DNA of 64,000 bases from Hypomesus transpacificus (lineage: Eukaryota > Chordata > Actinopteri > Osmeriformes > Osmeridae): assembly GCF_021917145.1 (NCBI RefSeq), contig NC_061072.1, positions 7,729,391-7,793,390 on the forward strand, given 5' to 3'. Below the pieces are notes generated by a model, which ran no database searches, was not told the origin of the DNA, and saw nothing but the letters and a program-made list of their open reading frames with translations. The position numbers were made by a program, and so were the translations under genes. This document shows, piece by piece, positions 22,706-37,636 of this stretch (positions are counted from its first letter, which is position 1; the number at the start of each line of letters is the position of its first letter).

Positions 22706-25131
22706 ATGTCTCAGCTGAGCGTCCGACGCTGGACCCCCAAACATGTTGCCAAGTGGCTGAAGGAGGAGGGCTTCTGTGACTACGTGGACCTCCTGTGTAA
22801 CACTCACCGTCTGGACGGCACCAGCCTCTTGACCCTGAGCGAATACGACCTCCGCTCTCCCCCGCTGGAGCTCAAGGTGCTGGGGGACATCAAACGCCTG
22901 ATGGTGTCCCTCCGCAAGCTCCAGAAACAGAACTCGGACATCCTAGAGGAGCTGGGCTTGCCCTTCGACGGGCACTCGCCCACCGGCAACGGTGGGGGTG
23001 ACTGGCACTACAACGGAGACCCCACCGCGGACTGCGATCACGCCAGGACAGCTCCTGTGGGCGAGGAGTACCACCAGTACACCAACGGGAAGTACAAGCA
23101 GCAGACGAGACGTCTGGACCCCGAGTACTGGAAGACAGCCCTTAGCTCCGTATACGTGATGTTTGTGTTCGGATTCACTTCCTTCGTCATGGTCATAGTG
23201 CATGAGAGGGTGCCGGACATGCGCACCTACCCACCCCTGCCAGATATCTTCTTAGACAGGTGGGTTTGCTAACTGGAATACTTGAGAAAAGTGCGCTGGT
23301 TTGTTTAGTATTTACCATATACCGAAATAGTAGTTTATAATGACAACAACAGTGATGTTTTGGTGGGAACATGAAGGGGTGCTTGAAAGGCAGCAGTGAA
23401 AGTGAATATGATGGTGGGGCAAGTCTGGGAGTCAGACCAGAAATGCTTTGCCTTTTTAATCAGCTGCTAGAATATCAGGCCAGATGAACGTTGTCACTGC
23501 CCTATTTTCTGCACGTGTCTGTTCTTAGATTCACGTATTTAAAATTGCGTGTGGTCATAGACTACGAAGACTGTTGTTTATGCTAAGTTGTTATTTGGAA
23601 TGTTCTCAAGGCAGTTTCAAGAGTACATTCTAAAAGGCGATTTGAGACTCTCATGCAGTGGCAAATGCCAAAGTGCTGCTGGCAAGATGACCAAGGGAAT
23701 AAGTCGCTCTCTAGATCTCCTGTGTTGCTTATTTAAGATCCTCTCTGTTGAGAACATTTCCCGAAAATTAAAAGAAGCTCCTAGAATGTTTAACTGTATA
23801 AAAATATGACTTTCTAATTTAAAGATTGTTGAAAATAGTAAAATATCACTTCGGTTTACTTTATATTTTGTGTCTCTGGTCACTGGTTTATCTGGTTTAT
23901 TTGTTTCGTCTGTGACGCTAAACACATGTTTGTTTTAATAGATCGGGAGAAAGAATCTGACCAGCTTGCAATAAGAAGATTAAACCCATTTCTTTCTGTA
24001 ACCAGTGTTCCTAGAATCCCATGGGCCTTTGCCATGGCCGAGGCATGTGGAGTCATTCTTTGCAACATTTGGCTGGTGGTCCTGCTACTACACAAGCACA
24101 GGTAGAGTAACGATCTGGGGCAGCATCAAATAATGGAACTCACACACTGTGTCCTGGATTCACTGCAGCGTTGTCGTTGAAACGACCCCATCACAGGTCA
24201 ATCCTGCTGCGTCGCCTGTGCAGCCTCATGGGAACAGTGTTCATGTTGCGCTGCATCACCATGTTCGTCACGTCCCTGTCGGTGCCTGGACAGCACCTGC
24301 AGTGCTCAGGAAAGGTACTTATTTTCCCACATACATGTAAAACAACAGCACTTGGTTTCTGTTGGTTACATGGAAGCGTAAACCTGATTTGGATATTTTC
24401 TTCTCAGACGGTGGTAGACTCGTGCTCAGCTGAATGCATGCGGGAATAAATGGGAGTACTTTTCTCTGACCCTGTCTTCATCCTTGCCCTCGTCTTCCTC
24501 CCAGATATATGGTGATGTGTGGGCCAAACTACATCGAGCTGTGGCCATCTGGACTGGGTTTGGAATGACCCTTACAGGAGTCCATACATGTGGTGACTAC
24601 ATGTTCAGTGGTCACACTGTGGTCCTAACAATGCTCAACTTCTTTGTCACTGAATGTGAGTTTTTCACACCTGTGTGTCTTTTGTTTGATAACTGATGTC
24701 TTGTCTCGTTGCTCCCACCTAGTGTCTTATAGTGGTACTTCAGATTGTAATAATCATTCAGTGAAAATACAGACCGTTATCATACTGTTTCAAGCTAGCA
24801 TTGAAATGTGTATCTTGGTTTTACAGACACTCCAAGGAGCTGGAACTTCATTCACACTTTATCTTGGGTCCTAAATTTGTTTGGCATCTTCTTCATTCTG
24901 GCTGCCCATGAACACTACTCAATCGACGTGTTCATCGCGTTTTACATCACTACCAGACTCTTCCTGTACTACCACACTCTGGCTAACACGCGAGCTTACC
25001 AGCAAAGCCGCCGCGCTCGCATCTGGTTCCCCATGTTCTCTTTCTTCGAGTGCAACGTCAACGGGCCAGTGCCGAACGAGTACTGCTGGCCTTTCTCTCG
25101 ACCCACGGCCATGAGGAGATTCATCAGGTAG
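22706..25131 (+). CDS. samd8: samd8 (SMSr) sphingomyelin synthase-related protein
   Basis: Five coding exons, 22706-23259, 24006-24101, 24197-24314, 24505-24655 and 24827-25131 (TAG), total 1224 nt, 407 residues. The N-terminal SAM domain ([17 protein letters not shown] through [11 protein letters not shown]) is followed by a linker and a six-pass membrane region starting in [19 protein letters not shown]. The PAP2-like catalytic residues are present: the first His in [12 protein letters not shown] (exon 4), and the second His plus Asp in [13 protein letters not shown] (exon 5). SMSr is an ER protein that makes small amounts of ceramide phosphoethanolamine and acts as a ceramide sensor; its SAM domain drives oligomerisation. 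I chose ATG 22706 because it follows a plausible acceptor and begins [13 protein letters not shown], close to the mammalian N-terminus; an in-frame upstream ATG at 22640 exists. Splice sites are canonical and nothing looks broken. Confidence 0.96.
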
Positions 25132-28000
25132 GGAGAACACAGCAGCCCAGGGAGCAGACGGCTGCTCTCTCCACAGTCGCCAACGTGGGTATATGATGTT
25201 TTTCATTTACAATAGTTAAGAAACTGTTGAAATGGCTTGCATGATCGTGATCCTTGTCGTGCCATGGTCTTGACAGGATATGGATGAGCCAAACCCCCTT
25301 ATGTTATGTGACTTGTGCTACCTCTGCTGGCATGTTGAAAGGGATTAAACAATTTCTGTCGACTCTGGGGTTTGTTAGAAAGTGTTCACCTTCTCCCTTA
25401 TTTTACTTGAAAAGTGAACTTATTGGGGTAGGTTATGGTTGTTGTTTGTTTCTAAGGAATGGAATTGTGAAAATATTCTCCACTCCTCTCTATACGAAGT
25501 GCATTGCAAAGCTGGGAGCATCTTTATATGCAGAGTCTTAAGATTAAAACAAATCTAGAAGACTTGGTGGTGGCAGTCGTGATGGTTTGGGACACCATGA
25601 AAAATATATTCTCAGGCACCATATGTAACCAAATACCTTATTTTGAAATCAGTATGAATAGTTGACATCCATGATTATACAATTGTATAATCATTAAAAC
25701 AAATTATTTTCTAAAGACTAGATTCTTTGTCAGCATATATGGTATTTAAATGTTTCTGACTCAATGACTCAAGCTTTTATCTTAATATGGACCACCTAAA
25801 AGCAATAGTAGAAACATGATCTATGTAAAGTGTTGCTAAATTTCTTAATATGAAAATGTGTTAACATGACATTCAAGTTGTTGAAACATATATTACTTTA
25901 TTACTGCTGGCTATTATTATGGTTGTAAGGGAGTGCAAAAATACATCATTTCAAATTAAGCAATGGTAGTTTTAACAGTATTACCTGAATGTTGAATGCT
26001 TGATTTCTAACCTGTTCTTATAGTACAGAATATGGTATTTTGGTTTCTTTCATTTTGGTAGTATACCTTGATCCAAGCAGATCTTAGAGAAAGAGAGCCA
26101 TTACCAGTGTCATTTCAAAAACAGCCAAAAATGGAATGAGAAAGTGTACAATTGTGTTTAAATCATTCCATTTGCCAACTACTTTAGGTGTAAAAATAAA
26201 TGTGTATTCATAGGAAAAGCATATTTGATGAGATGTTACATATTGTGGAGTTGTTTAGCTTGTAACATTGAGTATTAAGTGAGCAGACTTCATGACAGGT
26301 TTACACTATACGTATATTAATCAACATATTTTCTCAAATTGTTTTAGCACCTTCACAGATCCCTCATATTCCAATGTATTATTATATTAATGTCTTAATT
26401 TATTTCACTTTGGATATATCAATAGTTATTTTTTTATATTTCATGTACTAAGTTTTTGCAACATGCACTTGAACAAAAATATGTTTACAGTTGCTTATAA
26501 CTATGTGTATGTTTGAAACACAATGTGCTTTGATTATCAAGATTGATCTCAGATGTTCCTCTCATTAGAAAAACAACAAAAACAACAGCATTAACACACT
26601 TGAACTGGTATTCATGGGTGTGCATGTGAGTGTAGATATGACCAATACTTTAAACGTGTTCTTGTGTTGGTTTAGTCCATCACGTAAACACATCTCAAAT
26701 TTAAAGTACAGTCATTCATGTCACCTTGTTAACCATTATAGTCTTGGATCCCCAGCTCATGAGTTCTAGCTAATTGCAAATAACTGCTAATGTTAGACAC
26801 ATATGTTGTTATAGCTCTTATATTTGTGGTTCTGCGTTTGGTGTAGTGTTCAGAACAACAGTTTAGGACTATAGTTTTACTACAGGATGTTGAATTCAGT
26901 CATTTCCTACCAATGTAATAAAAATGTAGCAATGTTGTGGCTTAGTTGTCGTGCCAGTTGATGGCATACTTCTCTTCCATCATTAAACTGAATTTAAAAT
27001 CACGTGTGAATGAATTTGTGGTAAAAACAGGATTTTCATTTACATATACTTAATCCCATTATAAATTGAAAACATACAATTCAACAGAGATATGCTCTAC
27101 TCTGACCAGTTATAATTGGTGGAAAAACGTAATTAGCCTAGTACAGTGATTTTACATATGTTCTATGGAACTATAGGAATGGTTGTAGTTCAAGTTACCT
27201 CCCTTTACAATGTGTGGTGTTAAACGCGAATTAAGTGAACGGATGTCTTGTCGCAATTATATTTGAGCTATGCAAATGAGCCGTTATGTGGAAAAGGTTG
27301 GGAATGAATGGCTGGCCTATACACATCAATCGTAGATGGATAGCTAGCTAGATGTTTTAGGATTCATCCCAGGCCATTATTAATGATAAAGTTGGCAGGT
27401 TTAACCTAGTCGTCATTGTATGTCAAGTGAATTTAGCCATTAGTACAGTTGCCTACTGTATCCAATCAAAATCAAAAGGTTGAAGAGATTACTGTCAGTA
27501 CTGGTTTATTTAGCACTACAGTATGAGACTGGTCTGACTACTGACTGTAGGCTAGCCTAGTACAGTAGCTAAGACAGCAAATTGTACAGTAAGTATTGGT
27601 TGCGTAAACAGCGCTTGTTTCTCATTCAATATCTCGTTACTAAACAATCACGCTAAATAAATCTACAAAGTAGGCGGGACATAACACTAGATCAAGAAAG
27701 AAACTAGTAACAGATACCATCCATATTTGTTACCACCTCGCTAGCTACAGTACACTGAGTTATCTAGCAACCAACAGCAGCGTCAGTCTGTTCAAGGACC
27801 CAATCTTTGTGGTTGCCATGGCGGCAAGGAAGGCTTGCAATTGCCGTATATATAATTTCTTAAAAAAAATTCTGCTCGGCTAAGTAGTTAGTATAATAAA
27901 AAAAAAATACACGTGTAGACAATAATAATTTCTATGTATCAATATTAAATACTTGAATTAATATAAATACATTGAATTTCCAATTACTTTAAAGGCAAAA
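25132..28000. other. samd8 3' UTR and samd8-vdac2 intergenic region
   Basis: AT-rich DNA without coding exons. A plus-strand AATAAA at 26918-26924 is a candidate samd8 polyadenylation signal, which would give a long 3' UTR of about 1.8 kb. The part after about 27200 is probably the vdac2 promoter flank. Confidence 0.5.
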
Positions 28001-28135
28001 ATCGAACTGCTACAATTGCTGGGTCCTGCCACACCTCGGTCAAGAAGGGGTGTTGGATGCGGTGTCTCCTTCACATCGCCCTCCAGCTGGACACGATTTG
28101 CTGAGAACACAGACTGTCTCCCCGAACATTTGTCA
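28001..28135 (+). other. vdac2: Candidate vdac2 untranslated first exon
   Basis: A relatively GC-rich patch in an AT-rich flank ends in TGTCA followed by the strong donor GTAAGTA at 28136. A good acceptor (TCTCTCAG) sits at about 28847 just before the vdac2 start codon. The exon start is not defined by any signal I can see. Confidence 0.4.
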
Positions 28136-28853
28136 GTAAGTACATAACTAGATTTATAGCCAGTTTCTTTTTCAGTTACTATCTTACTATCTTATCTCAG
28201 AAATATTGGCAGGTGAGCTGCTATTTCACGGTGGTAACATTAGATAGATAGCCAAATTGTGTATTTTCAGTTGTTGGCTAGCTAGTTTAGCTAAGGTCAG
28301 CAACGCTAAAACGCTAGCTAGCTACCGACTGCTAAACCGTACAATTACAGTTAGCTGGCCAGCTAAAATAGCTACCTAGCTCTCTGGCTCGACAGTCATT
28401 TCTGCTGTCATGGGCAGTTACCTATGGAGAAGAGACAAACCTGCTGCTGTCATGTCAAAAGAGATTTTTAACGAGTAGCTAGCAACAGGTAACTGGAGAG
28501 GGACCTTTATAAAGTCTGATAAATGTAATGGAAATAAGACAGCAGCCTTGTCTCTTAAAATGAATAGAACACAATTAAATAGGTAGGATATATGAATCTT
28601 ATCTCCTATTCAGGAAAATGGGACAATAGTGAGTACATTTTGTGACAAGCTACACTAATGCTGCATCGCCTACTACCTTCTATCGACAAATATGCCCTTT
28701 ATACCTAACTCTATGGTTAACGGATCTAGTTTTCAGTTTCATTATTAGTCATCAAGAACTGAACTAACTGGGGCATGCAGAATTCTGTCATTAAGTAGAT
28801 AGAGTACCTGATAAGAGGTCTTCAAATCCTCTAACTATTCTCTCTCAGGAAGA

Positions 28854-31068
28854 ATGGCTGTCCCCCCCTCATACGGCGACCTTGGCAAATCAGCGAAGGA
28901 TATCTTTAATAAAGGATATGGTGAGTTTAATTAAAATTAGATCATATTATTGACTGACCTTTAAACATGTCATCTTTGACATTAAATATATATAATACAA
29001 AACCTGCACACAAACGCTTGCTTTTGGCAAAGCCATATAATTAAGTTGCTTTGAACAATGTTGTGGTCGTTATATTTTCCCAGGTTTTGGATTGGTGAAA
29101 CTTGATGTGAAGACTAAGTCCTCAAGTGGAGTGGTGAGTTAAGCTAATAAGGATGGTGTGTCCAGTGACGTAGGGGAATGTGAAAATGCCATACTATAGC
29201 TTCTACATGTCCTAAGTGATCCTTTTATTCGTGTAGGAATTCAAAACCTCTGGCTCATCCAACACGGACACCAGCAAAGTCAATGGGAACCTGGAAACCA
29301 AATACAAGTGGGCTGAATATGGGTTGACATTTACAGAGAAGTGGACTACAGACAACACACTTGGGACAGAGATTACTGTGGAAGACCAGGTATGCAGGAA
29401 AAAGACTGAGCCGTTCATGAAACGCACTGCAATGGAGTGTGTTTGGGGAATGTATCAATGTTAATGAAATTGTTTTGATGTAGTAATTTTTTTCTCCTTT
29501 TTAGATTACTAAAGGGCTGAAACTTACATTTGACACCACATTCTCACCAAATACTGGGTATGTTTTGCTGTAAAACAATCAATCATAGTTGAATATGTCT
29601 CACCAGGCCTTTCAGTCAAATGGGATGTGCAAGAAAAATGACAAGGGAGCCATCCCAATGCTTTGTGTAACCTAACTATACATGTACTGGATACAGAGTG
29701 AATTGTGGGATCCCGTTCATGTACCTATTTTCCTGTGTACTGTTTCACAGGAAGAAGAGTGGAAAGGTCAAAACCGCCTATAAGCGTGAATATGTCAACC
29801 TTGGCTGCGATGTAGACTTTGACTTTGCTGGACCTGCCATTCATGGGGCTGCCGTGGCAGGCTACGAGGGCTGGCTGGCTGGCTACCAGATGACCTTCGA
29901 CACGGCCAAATCCAAGATGACCCAGAGCAACTTTGCCGTTGGTTACAAGACCGGCGACTTCCAGCTGCACACCAATGTGTAAGTATCTTCTTCTAGTTGG
30001 AGGGGGGTCAGATGGCTGAGCGCTTAAGGAGTTGGGTTATTAATCAGAAGGTTGTTGGTTCGATTCCTGGCCGTGCCAAACAACGTTGTGTCTTTGGGCA
30101 AGGCACTTCACCCTACTTGCCTCGGGGAGAATGTCCCTGTGTTTACTGTAAGTTGCTCTGTATAAGAGCGTCTGCTAAATGTAAATGTAGTTTCAGAATC
30201 AGAATTTGATTTATTCGCCATGTATGTTACACAAACACAGAATTTACTGTTGCAGGAAGTTGCCATCAATAAACATATACGGATCTTAAATTAAGTAAAG
30301 TATAATATTTAAACTAATTCTAAGAACTAAGCAATTAAAAAAATAATATATAACATTTACATAGAAATAAGAATACGTTTCATTAGTCTTTCACAGAAGA
30401 GAGGTAAACAAAGTAAATAGAAAATGGCAGGGGGGGGCGACTGCAAATCTCCAACGGCCCCCCACATACAGACTAGGAACTGCTAATGTTTGTGGTTCAT
30501 GTCTATGTTCCAGTAATGATGGCACAGAATTTGGTGGGTCCATCTACCAGAAGGTGAACGACAAGCTGGAGACTGCTGTGAACCTGGCCTGGACCGCAGG
30601 GAGCAACAGCACCCGCTTTGGCATTGCTGCCAAGTACCAGCTGGACTCCACTGCCTCCATATCTGTAAGTGGTTCTTGTTCTTCTAGTTAATAATAGTCA
30701 TAAGTGGGTACTATTGGGAAATCGATAGTCTGGTACATTGCATTTAGATGTTATTTGTAATGTTTTAGTTAACTAATTGTGCTGCTTTTGTTTAATTTAT
30801 TATTAAGGCTAAAGTGAACAATGCCAGCTTGGTGGGAGTTGGCTACACTCAAACTCTACGGCCAGGTGAAAACTAGCTCTTGTTTACATAGCACCCCTTA
30901 CACTTCACCTCATAGTTGCAAATAAATACATCTATTTCTCAAATTTGAAAACTCAAACGTCTTCTCTGTTTTGCAGGTATGAAGCTTGTCCTTTCTGCTC
31001 TGGTGGACGGAAAGAGCATCAATGCTGGAGGCCACAAACTGGGCTTGGGGCTAGAGTTGGAGGCCTAA
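28854..31068 (+). CDS. vdac2: vdac2 voltage-dependent anion channel
   Basis: Eight coding exons: 28854-28920, 29084-29133, 29237-29389, 29505-29557, 29751-29978, 30514-30664, 30808-30865 and 30977-31068 (TAA). They sum to 852 nt, 283 residues, the standard VDAC length. The N-terminal helix ([20 protein letters not shown]) is followed by beta-barrel strands. The membrane-facing glutamate in LTFTEKW, the [15 protein letters not shown] segment, [31 protein letters not shown] and the C-terminal [10 protein letters not shown] are all present. VDACs form the 19-stranded pore of the mitochondrial outer membrane for ATP/ADP and other metabolites; VDAC2 also recruits and regulates BAK. The protein alone resembles VDAC1 and VDAC2 about equally, and lacks the mammalian VDAC2 N-terminal extension. 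The vdac2 name rests on the samd8-vdac2-comtd1 synteny. Intron 5 carries a SINE. Confidence 0.95.
30003..30190 (+). repeat. tRNA-derived SINE in vdac2 intron 5
   Basis: Head with A-box-like TGGCTGAGCGC and B-box-like GGTTCGATTCC, body CAACGTTGTGTCTTTGGGCA and CTACTTGCCTCGG, then the tail ATAAGAGCGTCTGCTAAATG ending in TAAATG units. It is nearly full length. It begins 25 bases after the exon 5 donor. Confidence 0.93.
30191..30480. repeat. Probable degenerate interspersed repeat in vdac2 intron 5
   Basis: TTTGATTTATTCGCCATGTA TGTTACAC and the following A-rich sequence resemble a dispersed repeat common in fish genomes, but I see no termini or target duplication. Low confidence. Confidence 0.3.
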
Positions 31069-31194
31069 GCATGTCCACAAACCCAGTGACCTCACAGTTA
31101 AGGTAATTTCAGCAGAAACTGGCATTGCGTGTCTCCAGCCCACTCAGCAAAACACACTCCCGCAGGGATCAATGCCCCCCCCCCCCCCCCCCTC

Positions 31195-31229
<35 letters not shown>

Positions 31230-31925
31230 ACTGTCCTGATACTGTTAGATGGCCTACCTTACAACCACTGTCTAAATTTGTCGCCATTATGTGTTTACCG
31301 AGTCTGTTATTTATACAGCCATGTACCTCAACCCTGTTCAGTTCCTGCTATGAAATGCATCCTTCTAATTAACGCAAACCTGTATTTGTTGATTTGGTTT
31401 ATCAGACAATCCAAGTACAGTTCTAAGAGAATTCTCAGATTTTACTTGTGTGATAATGTAATCTGAACATAGAATGTAAACCTGAACTTATTTTGCACAC
31501 TAGTGGACACCTTTTTACCTTTTATTTATACCCTACTTCTCCCTTATCGTTTGCACATGTATTAGCATTTCATTAGTAAAATGCTTTGCCTGTTGTCATG
31601 GCTGCTCCTACTTAAAAATGCTTACCAACTAGACACTATTTGATTGGATGATCTGTATTTATAAGTACATGTTTATTCTTGCCCACCCTGAGGTCAAATG
31701 TAGGCCCAACCTCGATTATCTTGATCAAACTGCTTCTTAGTTGAACATGGAAGTTGCAAGACGATGCCAAATGGTTTTTTTCTCTGTGTGATTAGAGTGA
31801 TGGTACAGATCTGAGTGCCTCCTCCACATGCCCAACCCATAGTTGTGTAAAATTGATTGGGAAATTGATCAGAAACCTAGTCAGTGTGTATGTCTACCTT
31901 TGCAATAAAGTCTTTAAACAGAAGC
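31069..31925 (+). other. vdac2: vdac2 3' UTR with poly-C tract and AATAAA
   Basis: The sequence from the stop codon to shortly after the AATAAA at 31904-31909 (in TGCAATAAAG) is the likely 3' UTR. It contains long C runs at 31175-31229 interrupted by TCA. The convergent comtd1 stop is at 32347-32349. Confidence 0.75.
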
Positions 31926-32346
31926 AACTATTGTTTCAAGAATGTTTTTAACTACTAACTAGACCTGTATTATAGAGGTACAGCACCATTTTCAATAGAC
32001 TTTGGTTTATGTTGTATGTCACGGTGCATTTAATTAAAGATTGATCTCATTCAGTAACAAACCATGTACATTAAGTAGACACGTTCAGGCTTTGATATTT
32101 GTATTCCATGAACTAAACAGATGTACCGTGTGTACACACTCACAATACTCTTGTCATTTTCGTACTCACAAAGGAACAATTACATTATCCACAATCTTAA
32201 CAGTTGAGCTATAACATTGACGTTAAGGAACAGAGACCTGATAATAAGACATGGTAAAAAAATAAAGGGATTCTAATAGAAACCCGCCTTACCATTAAGG
32301 ACAGTTACCTGATTGTCATTACTTAATGGAAACACAAAAGCAAAAG

Positions 32347-34725
<2,379 letters not shown>

Positions 34726-35488
34726 TGTGTAAAAGCACCGTGTCTAATCACTAGATCAAGGACTAGTAACATCGTTTCCTTGTTTGCATAGCACACTGCC
34801 GTATTACCAGACGCATTGAATTACTTACTTTAAAATCCATAGTGGACACTGACGTGAAATATTGACTTGCGCTTATATTACAATGATTTTGGTCAAATAA
34901 AAGTGCAGTCATGTGACGGTCATATACTGGGTATGTGGCTACAGTGTAGTCAGGTGTCAAAAACATACAAATAATAAGACACATAAAATACTCAGTACAC
35001 TAAATAGCCTTCACTCGACAATGTGATATTTTGATTATTTTTTTGCATAAAAAAAAAATGTATTTCCATAATCATTCAAGCATTTCTCTTTGGAAAAGCA
35101 ACCACAATCAAATTCTGGACATCTTCAACTTTTTATAATCGAATACGTGTTATTGTGTCTGATCATTGGGATGTGGTCAACAATTCAACAATTCAAGTGC
35201 TTTATTGACAGATAGGATGAAGAAGCACTTAATAATTTACCAGTATAGAAATTATGGTGATAGAATGGTGGCTAAAACAATGTTACAGTATAGCGTAGGC
35301 TACTTACCGCGTGCAGAAAATATCCTGTGATGCTTGTTTTACAGTTATTTCTGGTGCCTTATGTTCAAACTGCCGACTGTGCCGTGACCACTGAATAAAA
35401 TGGCCTCCGAGGAGGGATGGAGGAAGGAGGGTCTGTGATGGTGAATAATCAATTTAACGCTCGATTCCCCCCGAAGAACGCGCTCTTA

Positions 35489-35540
35489 ATACATTTAGTC
35501 ATTTAGAAGACGCTCTTTAATATAGAGAGACAGTGAACCA
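35489..35540 (-). repeat. SINE tail fragment
   Basis: TACATTTAGTCATTTAGAAG ACGCTCTT matches the reverse complement of the tail shared by the SINE copies in this window; the rest is absent. Confidence 0.6.
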
Positions 35541-35983
35541 TATAATCGTTGTGTTATGCAGCCCGGCTCTAAGATGTCATGTGCTTTTAACACGCGTTTT
35601 CACACACATGACCATAAAACAAAACACAAATCAATTTGCTAAGACTGGAATGGTTTCTTGGGTTGTTTTTTAAATGTGTCTGCTTACATAGTTCTACATT
35701 TGATTTAATTTATGCGAGTATAGTCTGTAGTCTCCCCTGGACTTTTTCCAATAATGATCTTATCCCATGTTTTGCACATATTTGCAAATTCCGTCAAGTG
35801 AACAGTCACGTAATCATCGATTTTGACCACAACTGAGGCCAACAGAATTGAATAAAAATATGTTTTAATATATTGTTTTCAAGAACAATGTGGAACAGTG
35901 AGAATACAAAATGAATGGGCACAATGCTTATTTATACAGTGTAGCCTGTAGGCGGTGCTGTGCAGTCAGTGCACTCCTGTTAA

Positions 35984-37636
35984 AGGGGCAATTGACTGCA
36001 AAACCGATTTTACCTTGTCATTGTTGAAAAACGACAGTTCGGAGGGTTAACTGAACATACCGTGAATATCAAAGTCCATTGACACCTCTTTCCTATTCAA
36101 ATCTCAAAAAGAATTTTTTTTGCTGTAAAACGCTAGCTTTTCAACAAAGCCACCGGTCCTACGTAGGACCGGTGATCGCCCTCTTATTGGCTCTGGTCTG
36201 TATCTTTGTCACGCCCCAGAATTTACATCCAGACCAGCCCGAGGTAGCGTCTATCTCCGATACTAGTTTAGCTGCGCGCTGCTCTGTGTAGGCTACTTAT
36301 AAGGAATTACAAAGAAGAACGTTTTGAATTATAACAAGGATATTGAAAATGGACCACGATCGTAAATGCTGTGTTCCAGGCTGTACAGGGAAGGCTAACA
36401 CTCACAGTCTTCCCAAGGAGCCAAACATTCAACAGGCATGGCTGCTGTTGTCTATGAGAAGATCCCGGCGAAGTTCGACACTCAATCATTCATTTGCTCT
36501 GAACATTTCACCCAAGACAGTTTTGACAACCTTGGACAATTTCAAGCAGGATATGCTAGGAAGCTGAACCTGGAAAGAGGTGCTGTTCCAACCGTATGCT
36601 CATTGCAACCGCAAGCTATAAGGACAGTATGATGTTGTGCTAACAGTTATTAGCAATGCTAACGTTTCCTGTATATAGCATACCAGGTAGAATGCTAAAT
36701 ACGTTTCTAGTCTACACACATCAAATGACTCTAGCTAGACTAGCTGTAGTCGGCATTAGAAGGGAAGCTTCCGAAAAATAGCCAGAAAACGAACTGCAGT
36801 CTGGCTTATTGCTAACGCCTGTCTAGATAATCTATTTGAAAGAACTTGAGAAAGGCAGGTTCTAGATACAGGATACGTTAGCATTGCTAGTAACTGTTAC
36901 TAGTAACACCTAGACTGTAGGCATGATGTAAACAAGTTTAGCTTGCTAGTTAACGCAAGAGCATAGGTAGAATGTGTGATAATTTAGCCTAGTTTATTGG
37001 CAATGGGGCTAACGTTGATTCATGTTCCTGACTGTGTTTCATTCAAATAAATAACCTGTGTAATGAAAATCTACAATTCACGATGCATGTTTGTCCAGAT
37101 CTTTGTCATGTTATTTTACAGCAAGATATCTAGAGCTAGCCTAGCTAGCTAACTGAAGCCGAGTAGAATCACGATATGGTTTGGTTGCTAAGCTGTAGTC
37201 TAACTTCTACCCACCTAAGTCAATCCAGTTTGCTTCAACAACAGAAGTGGAAACAAGTAATGTTATCATTTCAAATGATATATAGTCAATCTGTTGAAAA
37301 CAGTGTTGTGTAGACACAATAGATTTATTTGCGCGTTTTTATTTCAAGTCTCCAACTTCGGTGTTTCAGCGAGTGCTGCTGTTGGCCGTGTTGCGTTTTT
37401 GCTCCCAGCTTCACTCGTTGATAACCAACCAATCAGCGCGCAGCTTATCTAAATATTAATGAGCATACCATAAAAGGAGAAAAGCTAGTGTTTTTTTCCC
37501 GGGAACATTTCAGAGGATCTGTCAGAGGGCATAGAACAGCACCCGGGCCATTTTCAACCCAACCAATGTTACATACCCTATTTGGAGACCTTAAGGAACA
37601 GTGTGAAATACCCCAAAAACCCAGTCAATTGCCCCT
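35984..37636 (+). mobile_element. Kolobok-like DNA transposon remnant (TTAA target site, THAP fragment)
   Basis: The 1653-bp element begins AGGGGCAATTGACTG (35984-35998) and ends with its perfect inverted copy (37622-37636). Direct TTAA lies on both sides (35980-35983, 37637-37640). TTAA duplications occur in the piggyBac and Kolobok superfamilies; Kolobok transposases carry N-terminal THAP zinc fingers, and a THAP-like frame lies inside at 36349-36632. That combination favours Kolobok. No catalytic transposase region is visible, so this is a decayed or deletion-derived copy. A perfect 24-bp palindrome sits at 36151-36174. Confidence 0.82.
36349..36632 (+). pseudogene. THAP zinc-finger fragment of a transposase, frameshifted
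   Basis: From ATG 36349 the frame reads CCVPGCTGKANTHSLPKEPN up to a Trp at about 36439. The THAP then continues in another frame as VYEKIPAKFD, FICSEHFTQDSF and RGAVPTV. Together these show the C2CH pattern (CVPGC ... CSEH) and the AVPTV end motif of THAP domains. A single-base indel at about 36440-36460 separates the two halves. It lies inside the TTAA-flanked element and is taken as the N-terminus of its former transposase rather than a host gene. Regulatory or host use is not indicated. Confidence 0.75.

Noticed and set aside
30003-30090. tRNA gene (A and B boxes present)
   Set aside because: The head belongs to a SINE repeated elsewhere in the window; it has no cloverleaf with a 3' acceptor stem that I can pair, and is followed by the SINE body.
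36349-36632. Host THAP-domain gene
   Set aside because: The frame is shifted in the middle of the domain and lies inside a TTAA-flanked inverted-repeat element.
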